In this document: positions 8,432 to 16,165 of the stretch, one piece after another
Numbering within the stretch: position 1 is the stretch's first letter
How the letters are laid out: the number at the start of each line of letters is the position of its first letter
From: Arthrobacter sp. ISL-28
GTDB taxonomy: Bacteria > Actinomycetota > Actinomycetes > Actinomycetales > Micrococcaceae
Assembly: GCF_018613875.1 (NCBI RefSeq)
Contig: NZ_JAGGPJ010000006.1
Coordinates: 73,002-137,001 of the forward strand
Direction: 5' to 3'
DNA: 64,000 bases
Made by a program: the position numbers and the translations under genes
The notes under the pieces: model-generated
What the model was told of the DNA's origin: nothing
The model's database searches: none
What the model saw: the letters and a program-made list of their open reading frames with translations, nothing else

Positions 8432-8709
8432 GGTTCACATTTCCTGGTTCGGTTCCGCCGCCATGCGACGGCCTTGTCTGGCCGGGCGTACGGGCCGCCC
8501 GGGTGTCCCCCGGGGTGCGAGTCTAGCCGGGGCGGCGGCCCGCTTTCCAAGTTGACAGCCGACGGCCTGCAACCATACCGCCTGACCCTCGTGGTCCGAA
8601 CCAGTGGTCGTGGGGCCTGGCGGCATGCGTCATTCGGTATATATACGGAGCTCCTAATAGAGCTGTGGGTGCCGGTCTTAACGTGCAGATACCGGGTCTT
8701 AAGAGGCAA
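8432..8709. other. Intergenic leader with a 10-bp direct repeat
   Basis: No credible gene. It holds two direct repeats, CCGGTCTTAA (8672-8681) and CCGGGTCTTAA (8692-8702), at 20-bp spacing, which puts them on one face of the helix. They lie upstream of the lipoprotein gene on the minus strand, followed by an AT-rich GTATATATAC stretch (8638-8647). This may be an operator-promoter for the lipoprotein with a leader of about 200 nt. Confidence 0.4.
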
Positions 8710-8738
8710 GAGGCGCCCGGAATGGTTCCGGGCGCCTC
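8710..8738 (-). terminator. Levansucrase terminator
   Basis: A perfect 13-bp stem GAGGCGCCCGGAA / TTCCGGGCGCCTC with a 3-nt loop, 44 bp beyond the levansucrase stop. In the minus direction it is followed by TTGCCTCTTAAG, only partly T-rich. Confidence 0.8.
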
Positions 8739-8781
8739 CGCCGAATTGCTGTCGTATTACCGGCCTACAGGTAGGTCCGCT

Positions 8782-10377
8782 TTACTTGTAGAGGCCTTCG
8801 CCGCCAACGTGGACATTGGTGGGGAGGTAGCCGAACGGGCCGAGGCCGTTCTTGCCGAAGGTGCGGTCAACAGTTGATACGCCATCCCGGAAGTTGATCT
8901 TCACGGTGGGCGACAGGGAGCCGCCACGAACGCCGTTCACATTGTCGATGAAGGACTGGACCAGTCCGCCCGGCTGGACGTAGTGCGAGTAGGCCTGGAA
9001 CTGCCGGCCGTTCTGCTGCGGGGTCGGGGCTTCCGGGGACTCCGACGGCAGGTTCAGGTCTGTCGGGGAACCGAGGGCCAGGCCGCTGTTGTTCATAGGC
9101 TGGTAGTCGGAACGGACACCGTCGCCCACAAAGCCGTAGACGCCGTCGGGCCCTCGCATGCCTGCCGCGTAGGTGAACTGGTGGCTGATGGTGAACAGGT
9201 AGTACTTGTTCTTGCCACCTTCATTCTGGATAAAGATCTGCGGGCGTTCGGTCTGATCGTTGACGCAGTTGCCGGAGAGGATCGGCGGCAGGAACTTCCA
9301 CTTGGTCAGGTCCTTGTTTTCCGCCACTGCCAGGCCGACGTTGGCGGTCTGGTAGTACGCGCCGCTGTTGTTGACATCTTCGAGGCTTTCAGCGTTCGGG
9401 TCACCCTTGCGGTAGCCAAGGTCCTCGTTCTCGCAGCGGTAGTCTCCTCGCTTTGCACCGGTGTTGCCCTCGAAGACCATGAAGGTCTTGCCCGGGTGTG
9501 CCGGATCGGCGAAGGTGTACGGGTCACGGAAGGCGAAGCCCGGGTTCTGTTCCTTGGTCTGGTACATCTTTCCGTCCGGTTCCAGCAGCTTGGTGTGCTT
9601 GAAGCCGTCGAAGGTGACGCCGTTCTTGTCAGCGTGGATGGTTCCCAGGGCCTTGGCGATCGCTGCATCGGGGGCGATTCCGCCTCCGCCCGCGTTGCGC
9701 TCCTTGACGTCGTAGAACGTGGTGGCCGTGTAGAACACGTTCACCTGGTTGCCCTGCATGAGCCGGGTGGAGCCGGACCATTCGGTGTTGCCGATGGAGG
9801 AACCGTCCACGAAGAGGTGTCCGCCGTAGTTCCACTTGTCCTTGGCCGGATCGGCGTTGGTTTTGCGGAAGAAGTAGCCGATGCGGGCGTTCCAGTGGCG
9901 CTGGTCAAAGCCGTAGCCGGCGTGGCGGTCAGCGACCAGGGAGAAGATGACGTCGTAGCCCTTGTAGCTGATCTGATTGGCGTGCTCATCCGTCAGGGAC
10001 CAGGTATCCCAGACCCACACGTCATCATTCATGGCGGGGAAATCCTCGGGGATCTCCGGCATGGTGACATCCGGGCTCATGGAGTTCTGGCCCGGCTTCA
10101 CCGTCGAGTCGCTCTGCGCCATGATCTGCTTGGCATCAGCGCGGGTCCACTTCGCGGTGAAGTCCGAGGCAGGGTCGTAGGCCTTCTGCGTGTGCTTGGT
10201 GGGCAGGGGGAAGCCCGGAGTAGGGGCTGGCATCTGCTGGCTGGCCGGCGGATCCGACGGTTCGTTTGCCTGTGCCGAAGGCATGGCAAGGAACGTCGAA
10301 GCTGCGACAGCGGCCGCCAGAGCTGCGGCGGCGGGTCGCCACCGCAGCATCCGGTGTGCGTTGGGGTGCTTGTGCAT
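8782..10377 (-). CDS. Secreted levansucrase (GH68)
   Basis: Extracellular GH68 enzyme, 531 aa from the ATG at 10377, that transfers fructosyl units from sucrose to make levan and releases glucose. The signal peptide is basic then hydrophobic (RMLRWRPAAAALAAAVAASTFLAM, in part), with likely cleavage after SAQA near residue 37. The GH68 triad is intact: nucleophile D124 (WVWDTW), stabiliser D285 (FRDPYTF) and acid/base E377 (TERPQ). A C-terminal wall anchor is absent, so the enzyme is probably released. Fructan metabolism fits the LacI-type operators upstream, one matching those of the importer/glucosidase locus. Confidence 0.95.
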   Translation of the reverse strand: MHKHPNAHRMLRWRPAAAALAAAVAASTFLAMPSAQANEPSDPPASQQMPAPTPGFPLPTKHTQKAYDPASDFTAKWTRADAKQIMAQSDSTVKPGQNSMSPDVTMPEIPEDFPAMNDDVWVWDTWSLTDEHANQISYKGYDVIFSLVADRHAGYGFDQRHWNARIGYFFRKTNADPAKDKWNYGGHLFVDGSSIGNTEWSGSTRLMQGNQVNVFYTATTFYDVKERNAGGGGIAPDAAIAKALGTIHADKNGVTFDGFKHTKLLEPDGKMYQTKEQNPGFAFRDPYTFADPAHPGKTFMVFEGNTGAKRGDYRCENEDLGYRKGDPNAESLEDVNNSGAYYQTANVGLAVAENKDLTKWKFLPPILSGNCVNDQTERPQIFIQNEGGKNKYYLFTISHQFTYAAGMRGPDGVYGFVGDGVRSDYQPMNNSGLALGSPTDLNLPSESPEAPTPQQNGRQFQAYSHYVQPGGLVQSFIDNVNGVRGGSLSPTVKINFRDGVSTVDRTFGKNGLGPFGYLPTNVHVGGEGLYK

Positions 10378-10562
10378 GTTGTGCTCTTCTCGCGGAGTTA
10401 CATTTCGTGGAAGACGGGCTGGTGCCCTGTTCCCCGCACTCCGGAGACCCCGTGACACGGCATGCGTCATCGAGGACGCCGTTGTGTCGAGGGAGAACGG
10501 GATTTGGGTAGGACCCCGTTTGGATGGCTCGGAAGGTTGGTACGTTTCCCGGCCCGGACTCC

Positions 10563-10592
10563 ACGCTAGACAACGTTGTCAGCCGAGTTCAA
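10563..10592 (-). promoter_or_regulatory. Candidate levansucrase promoter with palindromic operator
   Basis: Minus-strand -35 TTGAAC (10587-10592) and -10 TAGCGT (10563-10568) with an 18-bp spacer. A perfect 12-bp palindrome GACAACGTTGTC (10569-10580) fills the spacer next to the -10 element. ACAACGTTGT-type palindromes are common LacI-family sites in actinobacteria, so repression here would be direct. Confidence 0.5.
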
Positions 10593-10631
10593 CACGGTTT
10601 TGGGAGCCGGGCGTGTCGCGCCGGGCTTCAT

Positions 10632-10648
10632 GTGCAAGCGCTTACATC
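10632..10648. promoter_or_regulatory. LacI-type operator upstream of levansucrase
   Basis: GTGCAAGCGCTTACATC carries the same AAGCGCTT core as the two operators at 3481-3518. Its centre is about 65 bp upstream of the palindrome in the candidate promoter, suggesting two-site regulation or two different LacI-family regulators. A shared regulator with the alpha-glucoside locus is inference. Confidence 0.65.
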
Positions 10649-10746
10649 TTTCGTTCGCGCGCGCGTGACACGGTGACATTAATGAGTCAAATGCTGCTTA
10701 ACAAATTTGTCTCATTCATCCCCTGCGACCTGGCTCACTCATCCAC

Positions 10747-10794
10747 TGCTCCGTAACGGCCCTTTTCGACCGCGAAAACGGCAGTTACGGAGCA
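10747..10794. repeat. GCTCCGTA palindromic element, copy 1
   Basis: 48-bp near-perfect inverted repeat: arms GCTCCGTAAC-G-GCC and GGC-A-GTTACGGAGC plus an inner TTTTCG/CGAAAA stem and a 4-nt loop. Related copies lie at 32758-32817 and 43791-43840. This copy sits between the levansucrase promoter region and a decayed transporter gene. Confidence 0.85.
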
Positions 10795-10813
10795 ATGGGC
10801 ATCACAGGCGGAG

Positions 10814-10980
10814 GTGACGGGGATCATCCGGAGCCGGACCGGCATTGTGATCTTCACCAACACCTTCATGCAGTCCTTCGGACTCGCCTCCGCCGGGGGC
10901 CCCCGCAGCCTGGACCGTCGCCGGCTCCTCGGTCCTCGCCATCGCCGGTGCCCTGTGGGCGCGTGAAACCACCAAGACCC
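10814..10980 (+). pseudogene. Decayed transporter C-terminal fragment
   Basis: From a GTG at 10814 the frame reads IFTNTFMQSFGLASAG, then a shift at the GGGGGCCCCC run (about 10890-10900) continues in another frame as AAWTVAGSSVLAIAGALWARET. This looks like the last two membrane helices and C-terminal RET of a major-facilitator-type transporter. Nothing upstream of 10800 restores the rest of the gene. The remainder to 11160 shows no gene. Family assignment is tentative. Confidence 0.4.
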
Positions 10981-11164
10981 CTCCGCGAACTGGGCAACCC
11001 CGTGCGCAAGCCAAACCCCACAAGGCGACGGCGCCCCGCACCGGAAGATGAGGGGCGCCGTCGTACTTGGCGGGTTGTCGTACTTTGAGGGTTTTATGAC
11101 GAGGCCGCTTCAGCGTCCACGCCATAACCCCCACGCCCGGGGCTGACGAACGTGGTTAACGAAA

Positions 11165-11203
11165 AAACCCCGCAGCTCCCGTGTAACACGGGACTGCGGG
11201 GTT
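11165..11203 (-). terminator. Terminator of the tRNA operon
   Basis: Strong rho-independent terminator read on the minus strand: AACCCCGCAGTCCCGTG, a 3-nt loop, CACGGGAGCTGCGGGGTT, followed by TTTTTTCG. One mismatch interrupts the long stem. It begins just after the tRNA-Phe 3' end. Confidence 0.9.
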
Positions 11204-11208
11204 CTAGC

Positions 11209-11284
11209 TGGTGGCTCCGACCGGCGTCGATCCGGTGACCTTTCGATTTTCAGTCGAACGCTCTACCAACTGAGCTACAGAGCC
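11209..11284 (-). tRNA. tRNA-Phe (GAA)
   Basis: 76-nt cloverleaf beginning GGCTCTGTAGCTCAGTTGG, with anticodon arm CGACTGAAAATCG giving anticodon GAA and T-arm GGATCGACGCC. The acceptor stem closes and CCA is encoded. Last tRNA of a three-tRNA operon, directly before the terminator. Confidence 0.97.
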
Positions 11285-11332
11285 TAGGTGACATGTCACC
11301 ATGAGAGCCGAAATGTCTTCCGGCACTCAGAG

Positions 11333-11406
11333 CGACCCTGACGGGACTTGAACCCGCGACCTCCGCCGTGACAGGGCGGCGCGCTAACCAACTGCGCTAC
11401 AGGGCC
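11333..11406 (-). tRNA. tRNA-Asp (GTC)
   Basis: 74-nt tRNA starting GGCCCTGTAGCGCAGTTGG, anticodon loop CCTGTCACG giving GTC, T-arm GCGGGTTCAAGTCCCG, discriminator G. The 3' CCA is not encoded (CTC follows), so it must be added enzymatically. Middle gene of the operon. Confidence 0.97.
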
Positions 11407-11501
11407 TTGCTTGTTTCTTGCTGTTCGCAGTATCGCTACTGCAATTTTTCAAGGCCTTTAGCCTACCAGACTTTTACACCTGGTTTGACCACTTCCTTGC
11501 G

Positions 11502-11574
11502 TACCCCCAACGGGATTCGAACCCGTGCCGCCGCCGTGAAAGGGCGGTGTCCTAGGCCGCTAGACGATGGGGGC
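11502..11574 (-). tRNA. tRNA-Glu (TTC)
   Basis: 73-nt tRNA starting GCCCCCATCGTCTAGCGG, anticodon loop CCTTTCACG giving TTC, T-arm ACGGGTTCGAATCCCGT, discriminator A. The first acceptor pair is G-U, as in other actinobacterial tRNA-Glu genes. CCA is not encoded. First tRNA of the operon. Confidence 0.97.
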
Positions 11575-11665
11575 CTGAACTCAATCCGACTCATTCAGGG
11601 CAAAAATAAAGGGCCGAAGCCTTTCGTTTTTGTCCCTCCGAGTTGCTCCGAACTGGACCTCTAAA

Positions 11666-11694
11666 ACTATAGGGCCTACCCCGGGGAAATCCAA
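11666..11694 (-). promoter_or_regulatory. Promoter of the tRNA Glu-Asp-Phe operon
   Basis: Minus-strand -35 TTGGAT (11689-11694) and -10 TATAGT (11666-11671) with a 17-bp spacer, about 92 bp upstream of tRNA-Glu. Good match to housekeeping sigma consensus. Confidence 0.75.
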
Positions 11695-11813
11695 AATCGG
11701 CCGGGAAACCAGGTCCCAGGCCGTCCCGGGGCGGCGGAAAATTGGCAGTTTCTCGCCTAGATGTGGCCGATTTCCGCCAGCCCCGGGACGCGGAACGGGG
11801 CTACATTGGCACC

Positions 11814-12845
11814 ATGGCAACCACCGCTGACACCAGCAACACGCAGCCCCCAGGCCCCCACAAGGATCCGTCGTCCGCCGCGTCGTCCCCTGCCGCTTCA
11901 GCTCGCCCGGCCAGGCCCGCCACCTCAGCCCTCCCGACCGTGCCCGCCACCCCGGTCCGCCCGGATACCCCGGCAAGGGGGCCCGTCAACAAACTTGGCG
12001 TCGCCGCCGTCGTGATCACAGTTATCCTCTGGGCGTCCGCGTTCGTCGGCATCCGCGCCGTGGGTCCCAACTTCTCGCCCGGTCCACTGACCCTCGGGCG
12101 GCTGGCGATAGCCGCCGTCGTGCTGGGAGCAGTGGTTCTGCCCAAACTGCGCATACTGCCGCAGGGACGCGAGTGGTGGCCGATCCTGGCGTACGGGGTC
12201 ATGTGGTTCGGCGGCTACAACATTGCCCTGAACGCCGCCGAACACGTGCTCGACGCCGGGACCAGCGCCCTGCTGATCAACGTCAGCCCCATCCTCGTGG
12301 CCGTCATGGCCGGCGTCATCCTCAAGGAGGGGTTCCCGCGCTGGCTCATCATTGGAAGCCTTGTGGCGTTCGGGGGCGTTGCCGTGATCGCGCTCGGTTC
12401 GGGGCAACGGTCGACGGCGGACGTGGCCGGCGTGCTGCTGTGCCTCCTCGCTGCTGGACTCGCCGCCGTCAGCGTCATCATCCAGAAACCGGTGCTGCGG
12501 CAATTCCCCGCGAGGCAGGCCACCTGGTTCGGCATCATGGTGGGGCTGGTGTGCTGCCTGCCGTTCAGCGGCCAACTGGTGACGGAACTGCAGGCGGCAC
12601 CCCTTCCGGCCACCTTGGGGCTCGTTTACCTGGGCGTCTTCCCCACCGCCATTGCGTTCACCACCTGGGCCTACGCCCTGTCCCTGATCGACGCCGGGAA
12701 GCTGGCCGCCACGACGTATCTGGTACCGGGCACCACAGTGCTGATCTCCTGGCTCGTGCTAAGCGAAGTCCCCACGGTCTGGGGACTCGTAGGCGGCGCC
12801 ATCTGCCTGCTGGGCGTTGGACTCACGCGGAGGAGATCCCGCTAG
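11814..12845 (+). CDS. EamA/DMT family transporter
   Basis: 343 aa from the ATG at 11814. An earlier ATG at 11742 lies in poorer context. A Pro/Ala-rich cytoplasmic tail of about 55 residues precedes ten predicted membrane segments arranged as two EamA halves (VVITVILWASAFVGIRAVGP; LVYLGVFPTAIAFTTWAYAL). Members export metabolites or amino acids, and no substrate can be assigned. It reads toward the protease gene 9 bp downstream. Confidence 0.9.
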   Translation: MATTADTSNTQPPGPHKDPSSAASSPAASARPARPATSALPTVPATPVRPDTPARGPVNKLGVAAVVITVILWASAFVGIRAVGPNFSPGPLTLGRLAIAAVVLGAVVLPKLRILPQGREWWPILAYGVMWFGGYNIALNAAEHVLDAGTSALLINVSPILVAVMAGVILKEGFPRWLIIGSLVAFGGVAVIALGSGQRSTADVAGVLLCLLAAGLAAVSVIIQKPVLRQFPARQATWFGIMVGLVCCLPFSGQLVTELQAAPLPATLGLVYLGVFPTAIAFTTWAYALSLIDAGKLAATTYLVPGTTVLISWLVLSEVPTVWGLVGGAICLLGVGLTRRRSR

Positions 12846-12854
12846 AGTTTGGAT

Positions 12855-13283
12855 ATGCCCGCAAACCTGCCGCCAGGACTTCCCATCGTTCCGGACGGCA
12901 CCGATGACTCCTCGGGCTTCGACATGTCGGAGTCCGACTTCGAGGCGGCGGTGAGTGACGCCCTGGACAGGATCCCGGCAGATATCGCAAGGACCATGGA
13001 CAACGTTGCCGTATTCATCGAGGACGACTACACGCCCCGGCCCGGCGAGGACCCGGACACCGTGCTCCTGGGGCTCTATGAAGGCGTTCCGCTGACTGAA
13101 CGGGACTCCTGGTGGGGCGCGGGCTCCCTCCCGGACCGCATCACGATTTACCGCCAGCCCATCCTGGACCTCTGCTCCACCCGCGAGGACGTAGTGGAGG
13201 AAGTGGCCGTGACGGTGGTCCACGAGATCGCCCACCATTTTGGCATCGACGACGAGAGGCTGCACGAACTCGGTTGGGACTAG
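12855..13283 (+). CDS. Zincin-like metallopeptidase family protein
   Basis: 142 aa cytosolic protein of the actinobacterial zincin_1/DUF1025 family. The active-site helix reads HEIAHHFGIDD with H123, E124 and H127 as the HExxH core and D133 as a likely third ligand. The N-terminal half is acidic (FDMSESDFEAAVSDALDRIP). The ATG at 12855 is preferred over an in-frame TTG two codons earlier. Substrate unknown. Confidence 0.85.
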   Translation: MPANLPPGLPIVPDGTDDSSGFDMSESDFEAAVSDALDRIPADIARTMDNVAVFIEDDYTPRPGEDPDTVLLGLYEGVPLTERDSWWGAGSLPDRITIYRQPILDLCSTREDVVEEVAVTVVHEIAHHFGIDDERLHELGWD

Positions 13284-13293
13284 CCTTGTAGGC

Positions 13294-14214
13294 ATGGCAC
13301 ACGACCACAACCACGCCCACGGCCTCACGGCGACCGGCAGGCACCGCCGCCGGCTGCTCGCCGTCCTGTCCATCACGGTGGCCGTAGTGCTTGTCCAGGT
13401 GGTCGGAGCTGCCTTGTCGGGCTCGCTGGCGCTGCTGGCCGACGCCGGACACATGCTCTCGGATGCAGCCGGCGTGTTCATCGCGCTCCTCGCCGCGTGG
13501 ATCGCTGCCCGTCCCGCCAGCGACCTGCGGACATACGGCTATCAGCGCGCAGAAGTCCTGGCAGCCCTCGCGAACGCCCTGGTCCTCGTCGTGATTTCCG
13601 TGGTCATCTTCACCGAGGCCATCCGCCGCATCGGCGTCGCACCTGAAGTGCAGACGGACATCATGCTGTTCGCCGCCGTCCTCGGTGCTGCCGCAAACCT
13701 GGTCTCGCTGCTGATCCTGCGGGGTGCCCAGAAGGAAAGCCTCAACGTGCGCGGCGCCTACCTTGAGGTCCTGGGCGACTTGCTGGGGTCCTTCGCCGTT
13801 ATCGCCGCCGCGGTGGTGATCATGCTCACCGGCTACTACCCCGCGGACACCATTGCTTCGGTGATCATCGCCCTGATGATCCTGCCGCGGGCCTGGCACC
13901 TGCTGCGGGACGTGGTGGATGTCCTCCTGGAGGCCACTCCGAAGGGCGTGGAAGTCCAGATGATCCGCGAACACATCCTGTCCGTAGCCGGCGTGGTGGC
14001 TGTCCACGACATCCATATCTGGACCATCACCTCCGGCGTGCCGGTGTTTTCCGCCCATGTGGTGGTGGAGGATGCCGTGCTCAGCGCCCGGGGTGCGGAC
14101 CAAGTGCTGGACAAGCTCGCCATCTGCCTTGGCTCCCATTTCGACACGGAACACTGCACCTTCCAGCTCGAACCCGCCAGCCATTCCGAGCACGAGTCGC
14201 ACCAGCACGCCTGA
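13294..14214 (+). CDS. Cation diffusion facilitator family metal exporter
   Basis: 306 aa from the ATG at 13294. A His-rich N-terminus (MAHDHNHAHG) and C-terminus (HSEHESHQHA) can bind Zn/Co/Cd. Six membrane segments follow, with the metal site D50, H53, D57 in ADAGHMLSDA. The cytoplasmic C-terminal domain is present (VHDIHIWTITSGVPVFSAHV). The protein exports divalent metal against protons across the cytoplasmic membrane. It starts 10 bp after the protease gene, so cotranscription is likely. Confidence 0.93.
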   Translation: MAHDHNHAHGLTATGRHRRRLLAVLSITVAVVLVQVVGAALSGSLALLADAGHMLSDAAGVFIALLAAWIAARPASDLRTYGYQRAEVLAALANALVLVVISVVIFTEAIRRIGVAPEVQTDIMLFAAVLGAAANLVSLLILRGAQKESLNVRGAYLEVLGDLLGSFAVIAAAVVIMLTGYYPADTIASVIIALMILPRAWHLLRDVVDVLLEATPKGVEVQMIREHILSVAGVVAVHDIHIWTITSGVPVFSAHVVVEDAVLSARGADQVLDKLAICLGSHFDTEHCTFQLEPASHSEHESHQHA

Positions 14215-14247
14215 GCGGCCGGGTCCGTCCGCCTGACCCGTCCGCTG

Positions 14248-15114
14248 CTAGGACAGCACGTCCTTGCTGACGAACCTGCCATAGGCGAGGGCGCCAAATA
14301 CCGCGATGTAGCCCGCCTGCAGCATGGCGTTGTCAGTGAATGACTCCCAGCCGATGGGCTGGCGCAGCAGGTCTGCAAAACCGAACCAGTAGTGGCTGAA
14401 CAGCCACGGGTGCAGCCACTCCAGCTGCGGCAACTGGTCCAGTACCTGCGACGCCACCGACAGGACGATCGTGGCGGCCATGGCTCCGACTGGCACGTCG
14501 GTAAGCGTGGACAGGAAAAGCCCGATCGCGGACAGTCCCAGCAGCGACACCGTCTGGTAGGCAGCAATCAGCAGCATCCTGACCAGTGCTTCGCCGGGCT
14601 CCACCACGTCCCCGGACAGCAGGGCTACCGGGCCGATCGGGAAAAGCGCCGCACCGATTCCTGCCCCGGCGAGCGCCACCGCCAACGGGGCCGCAATGCA
14701 GAACGCTATCGCCCCAATGTATTTCACCAGGAGCAGCCGCACGCGGCCGGCGGGAGCCACGAGGATGTAGCGGAGGGTTCCGTGGCCGGCCTCTCCGGCA
14801 ATGGTGTCACCGGCCACCACGCCGATGGTCAGCGGCAGGAACAGCGGCACAGCCACGATCAGCGCCGTCACACCGACGAAGAGCCCGTTCTGCGTGATGC
14901 GGTCCAGGAAGGCGGGGCCCCTGCCCGCCGGAACGGACGAGGAGAGGCGGACCACGACGGCGATCATCACCGGGATCGCGGCCAGCGCCAGGAGCAGGGC
15001 CTGGGTTCTCCGGCGGCGGAACAGCAGCTTCATCTCCGAGCCCAGCAGCGAGGCGCTCGACGGCGGCCGACGGGCCTCCCCGGCCACGTTTCCGGAGCCA
15101 TCACTGCGCGACAT
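14248..15114 (-). CDS. ABC transporter permease (ABC-2 type)
   Basis: 288 aa membrane subunit with six predicted helices, starting with a cytoplasmic tail (EMKLLFRRRRTQALLLALAAIPV). The long first extracellular loop and the PLFLPLTIGVVAGDTIAGE helix are typical of ABC-2 exporters. Its start lies 14 bp inside the ATPase gene, so the two are coupled. Substrate unknown. Confidence 0.88.
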   Translation of the reverse strand: MSRSDGSGNVAGEARRPPSSASLLGSEMKLLFRRRRTQALLLALAAIPVMIAVVVRLSSSVPAGRGPAFLDRITQNGLFVGVTALIVAVPLFLPLTIGVVAGDTIAGEAGHGTLRYILVAPAGRVRLLLVKYIGAIAFCIAAPLAVALAGAGIGAALFPIGPVALLSGDVVEPGEALVRMLLIAAYQTVSLLGLSAIGLFLSTLTDVPVGAMAATIVLSVASQVLDQLPQLEWLHPWLFSHYWFGFADLLRQPIGWESFTDNAMLQAGYIAVFGALAYGRFVSKDVLS

Positions 15115-16165
15115 CGAACCCCTCCCCCGTCAGCGCCACAAAGCGCTCTTCCAGGCTGCCGCGCTCCACCGTGAAGCCGCGGACCCGCACGCCGTCCGCC
15201 ACGAGGGCCGCAACGATTGCCTCCGGCGTGACACGTCCCGGCGGGACTGTCCCCGGCGTGACGGGTCTCGGTGTGACTGTCCCTGCCGCGACGCCGGAGT
15301 CGTCTGCCGGCCCGTCCCCGTCGGGGAACGTTGCGGTGATGACGGCGCCGTTGCCGTCCGGATGCCCCGCGACCGGATGCCCCACGACCGGAGCCATGCC
15401 GAACCGGACCAGAACGTCCGAGGCCGCTCCGGCGTCGGGCGTGAGAAGCCGAAGCTGCGCTGACCCGGCCTGGCGGAGTTCCGGCAGGGGCCCCTGGGCC
15501 ACGAGGCGGCCCGCGCTCATGATGGCTGCATGCGTGCAGATCTGCTCCACTTCGGCGAGCAGGTGGCTGGAAACGAACACCGTGGCACCATCCGCTGCCA
15601 GGGACCGGACAAGGCTGCGCACCTCCCTGGTGCCCTGCGGATCCAGCCCGTTGGTGGGCTCGTCGAGCACCAGCAGCTCCCTGCGGGAAAGCAGCGCATT
15701 GGCGATTCCCAGCCGCTGTTTCATGCCGAGCGAGTAGGCCCGAACCTTCTTCCGGGCAGCGTGTGACAGCCCGACCCGGTCGAGGGCTTCCGCCACCCGG
15801 GCCCGCCGCGTGGCGGGCACTGAATGCCGGTCCGCGGCATCAAAGCGGTGCAAATTTGCTGCCCCGGAGAGGAACGGATAGAACGCCGGGCCCTCCACCA
15901 GGGCACCGACTCGCGGCAGCACCTCATCGATCCGGCGGGGCATCTCCAGCCCGAGCACGCGGACCGATCCTGCCGACGCCGAGGCCAGACCAAGCATCAT
16001 TCTGATGGTGGTGGTCTTCCCCGAGCCGTTGGGGCCGAGGAACCCGAAGACGGAGCCCTGCGGCACCGCCAGGTCGATGCTGTTGACAGCCAACTGGTGG
16101 CCGAAGCGCTTGGTCAACCCCCTGGTCTCGATGGCGAGTCCGGAGCCCCGGTCAGCGGAAGTCAC
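15101..16165 (-). CDS. ABC transporter ATP-binding protein
   Basis: 354 aa ATPase of the adjacent ABC-2 exporter. Walker A GPNGSGKT (residues 44-51), signature LGMKQR, Walker B LLVLDEPTNGLDPQG and the H-loop SSHLLAEVEQ are intact. Between the ATPase core and the C-terminus lies a roughly 60-residue low-complexity linker built of GHP and VTP repeats (PVVGHPVAGHP; TVTPRPVTPGTVPPGRVTP) encoded by short in-frame repeats. The start overlaps the LolA-like gene stop by 4 bp. Confidence 0.92.
   Translation of the reverse strand: MTSADRGSGLAIETRGLTKRFGHQLAVNSIDLAVPQGSVFGFLGPNGSGKTTTIRMMLGLASASAGSVRVLGLEMPRRIDEVLPRVGALVEGPAFYPFLSGAANLHRFDAADRHSVPATRRARVAEALDRVGLSHAARKKVRAYSLGMKQRLGIANALLSRRELLVLDEPTNGLDPQGTREVRSLVRSLAADGATVFVSSHLLAEVEQICTHAAIMSAGRLVAQGPLPELRQAGSAQLRLLTPDAGAASDVLVRFGMAPVVGHPVAGHPDGNGAVITATFPDGDGPADDSGVAAGTVTPRPVTPGTVPPGRVTPEAIVAALVADGVRVRGFTVERGSLEERFVALTGEGFDVAQ

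Noticed and set aside
8983..10455. 490-codon plus-strand frame opposite the levansucrase.
   Set aside because: The minus frame carries signal peptide and the full GH68 triad; the plus frame has no recognisable domain.
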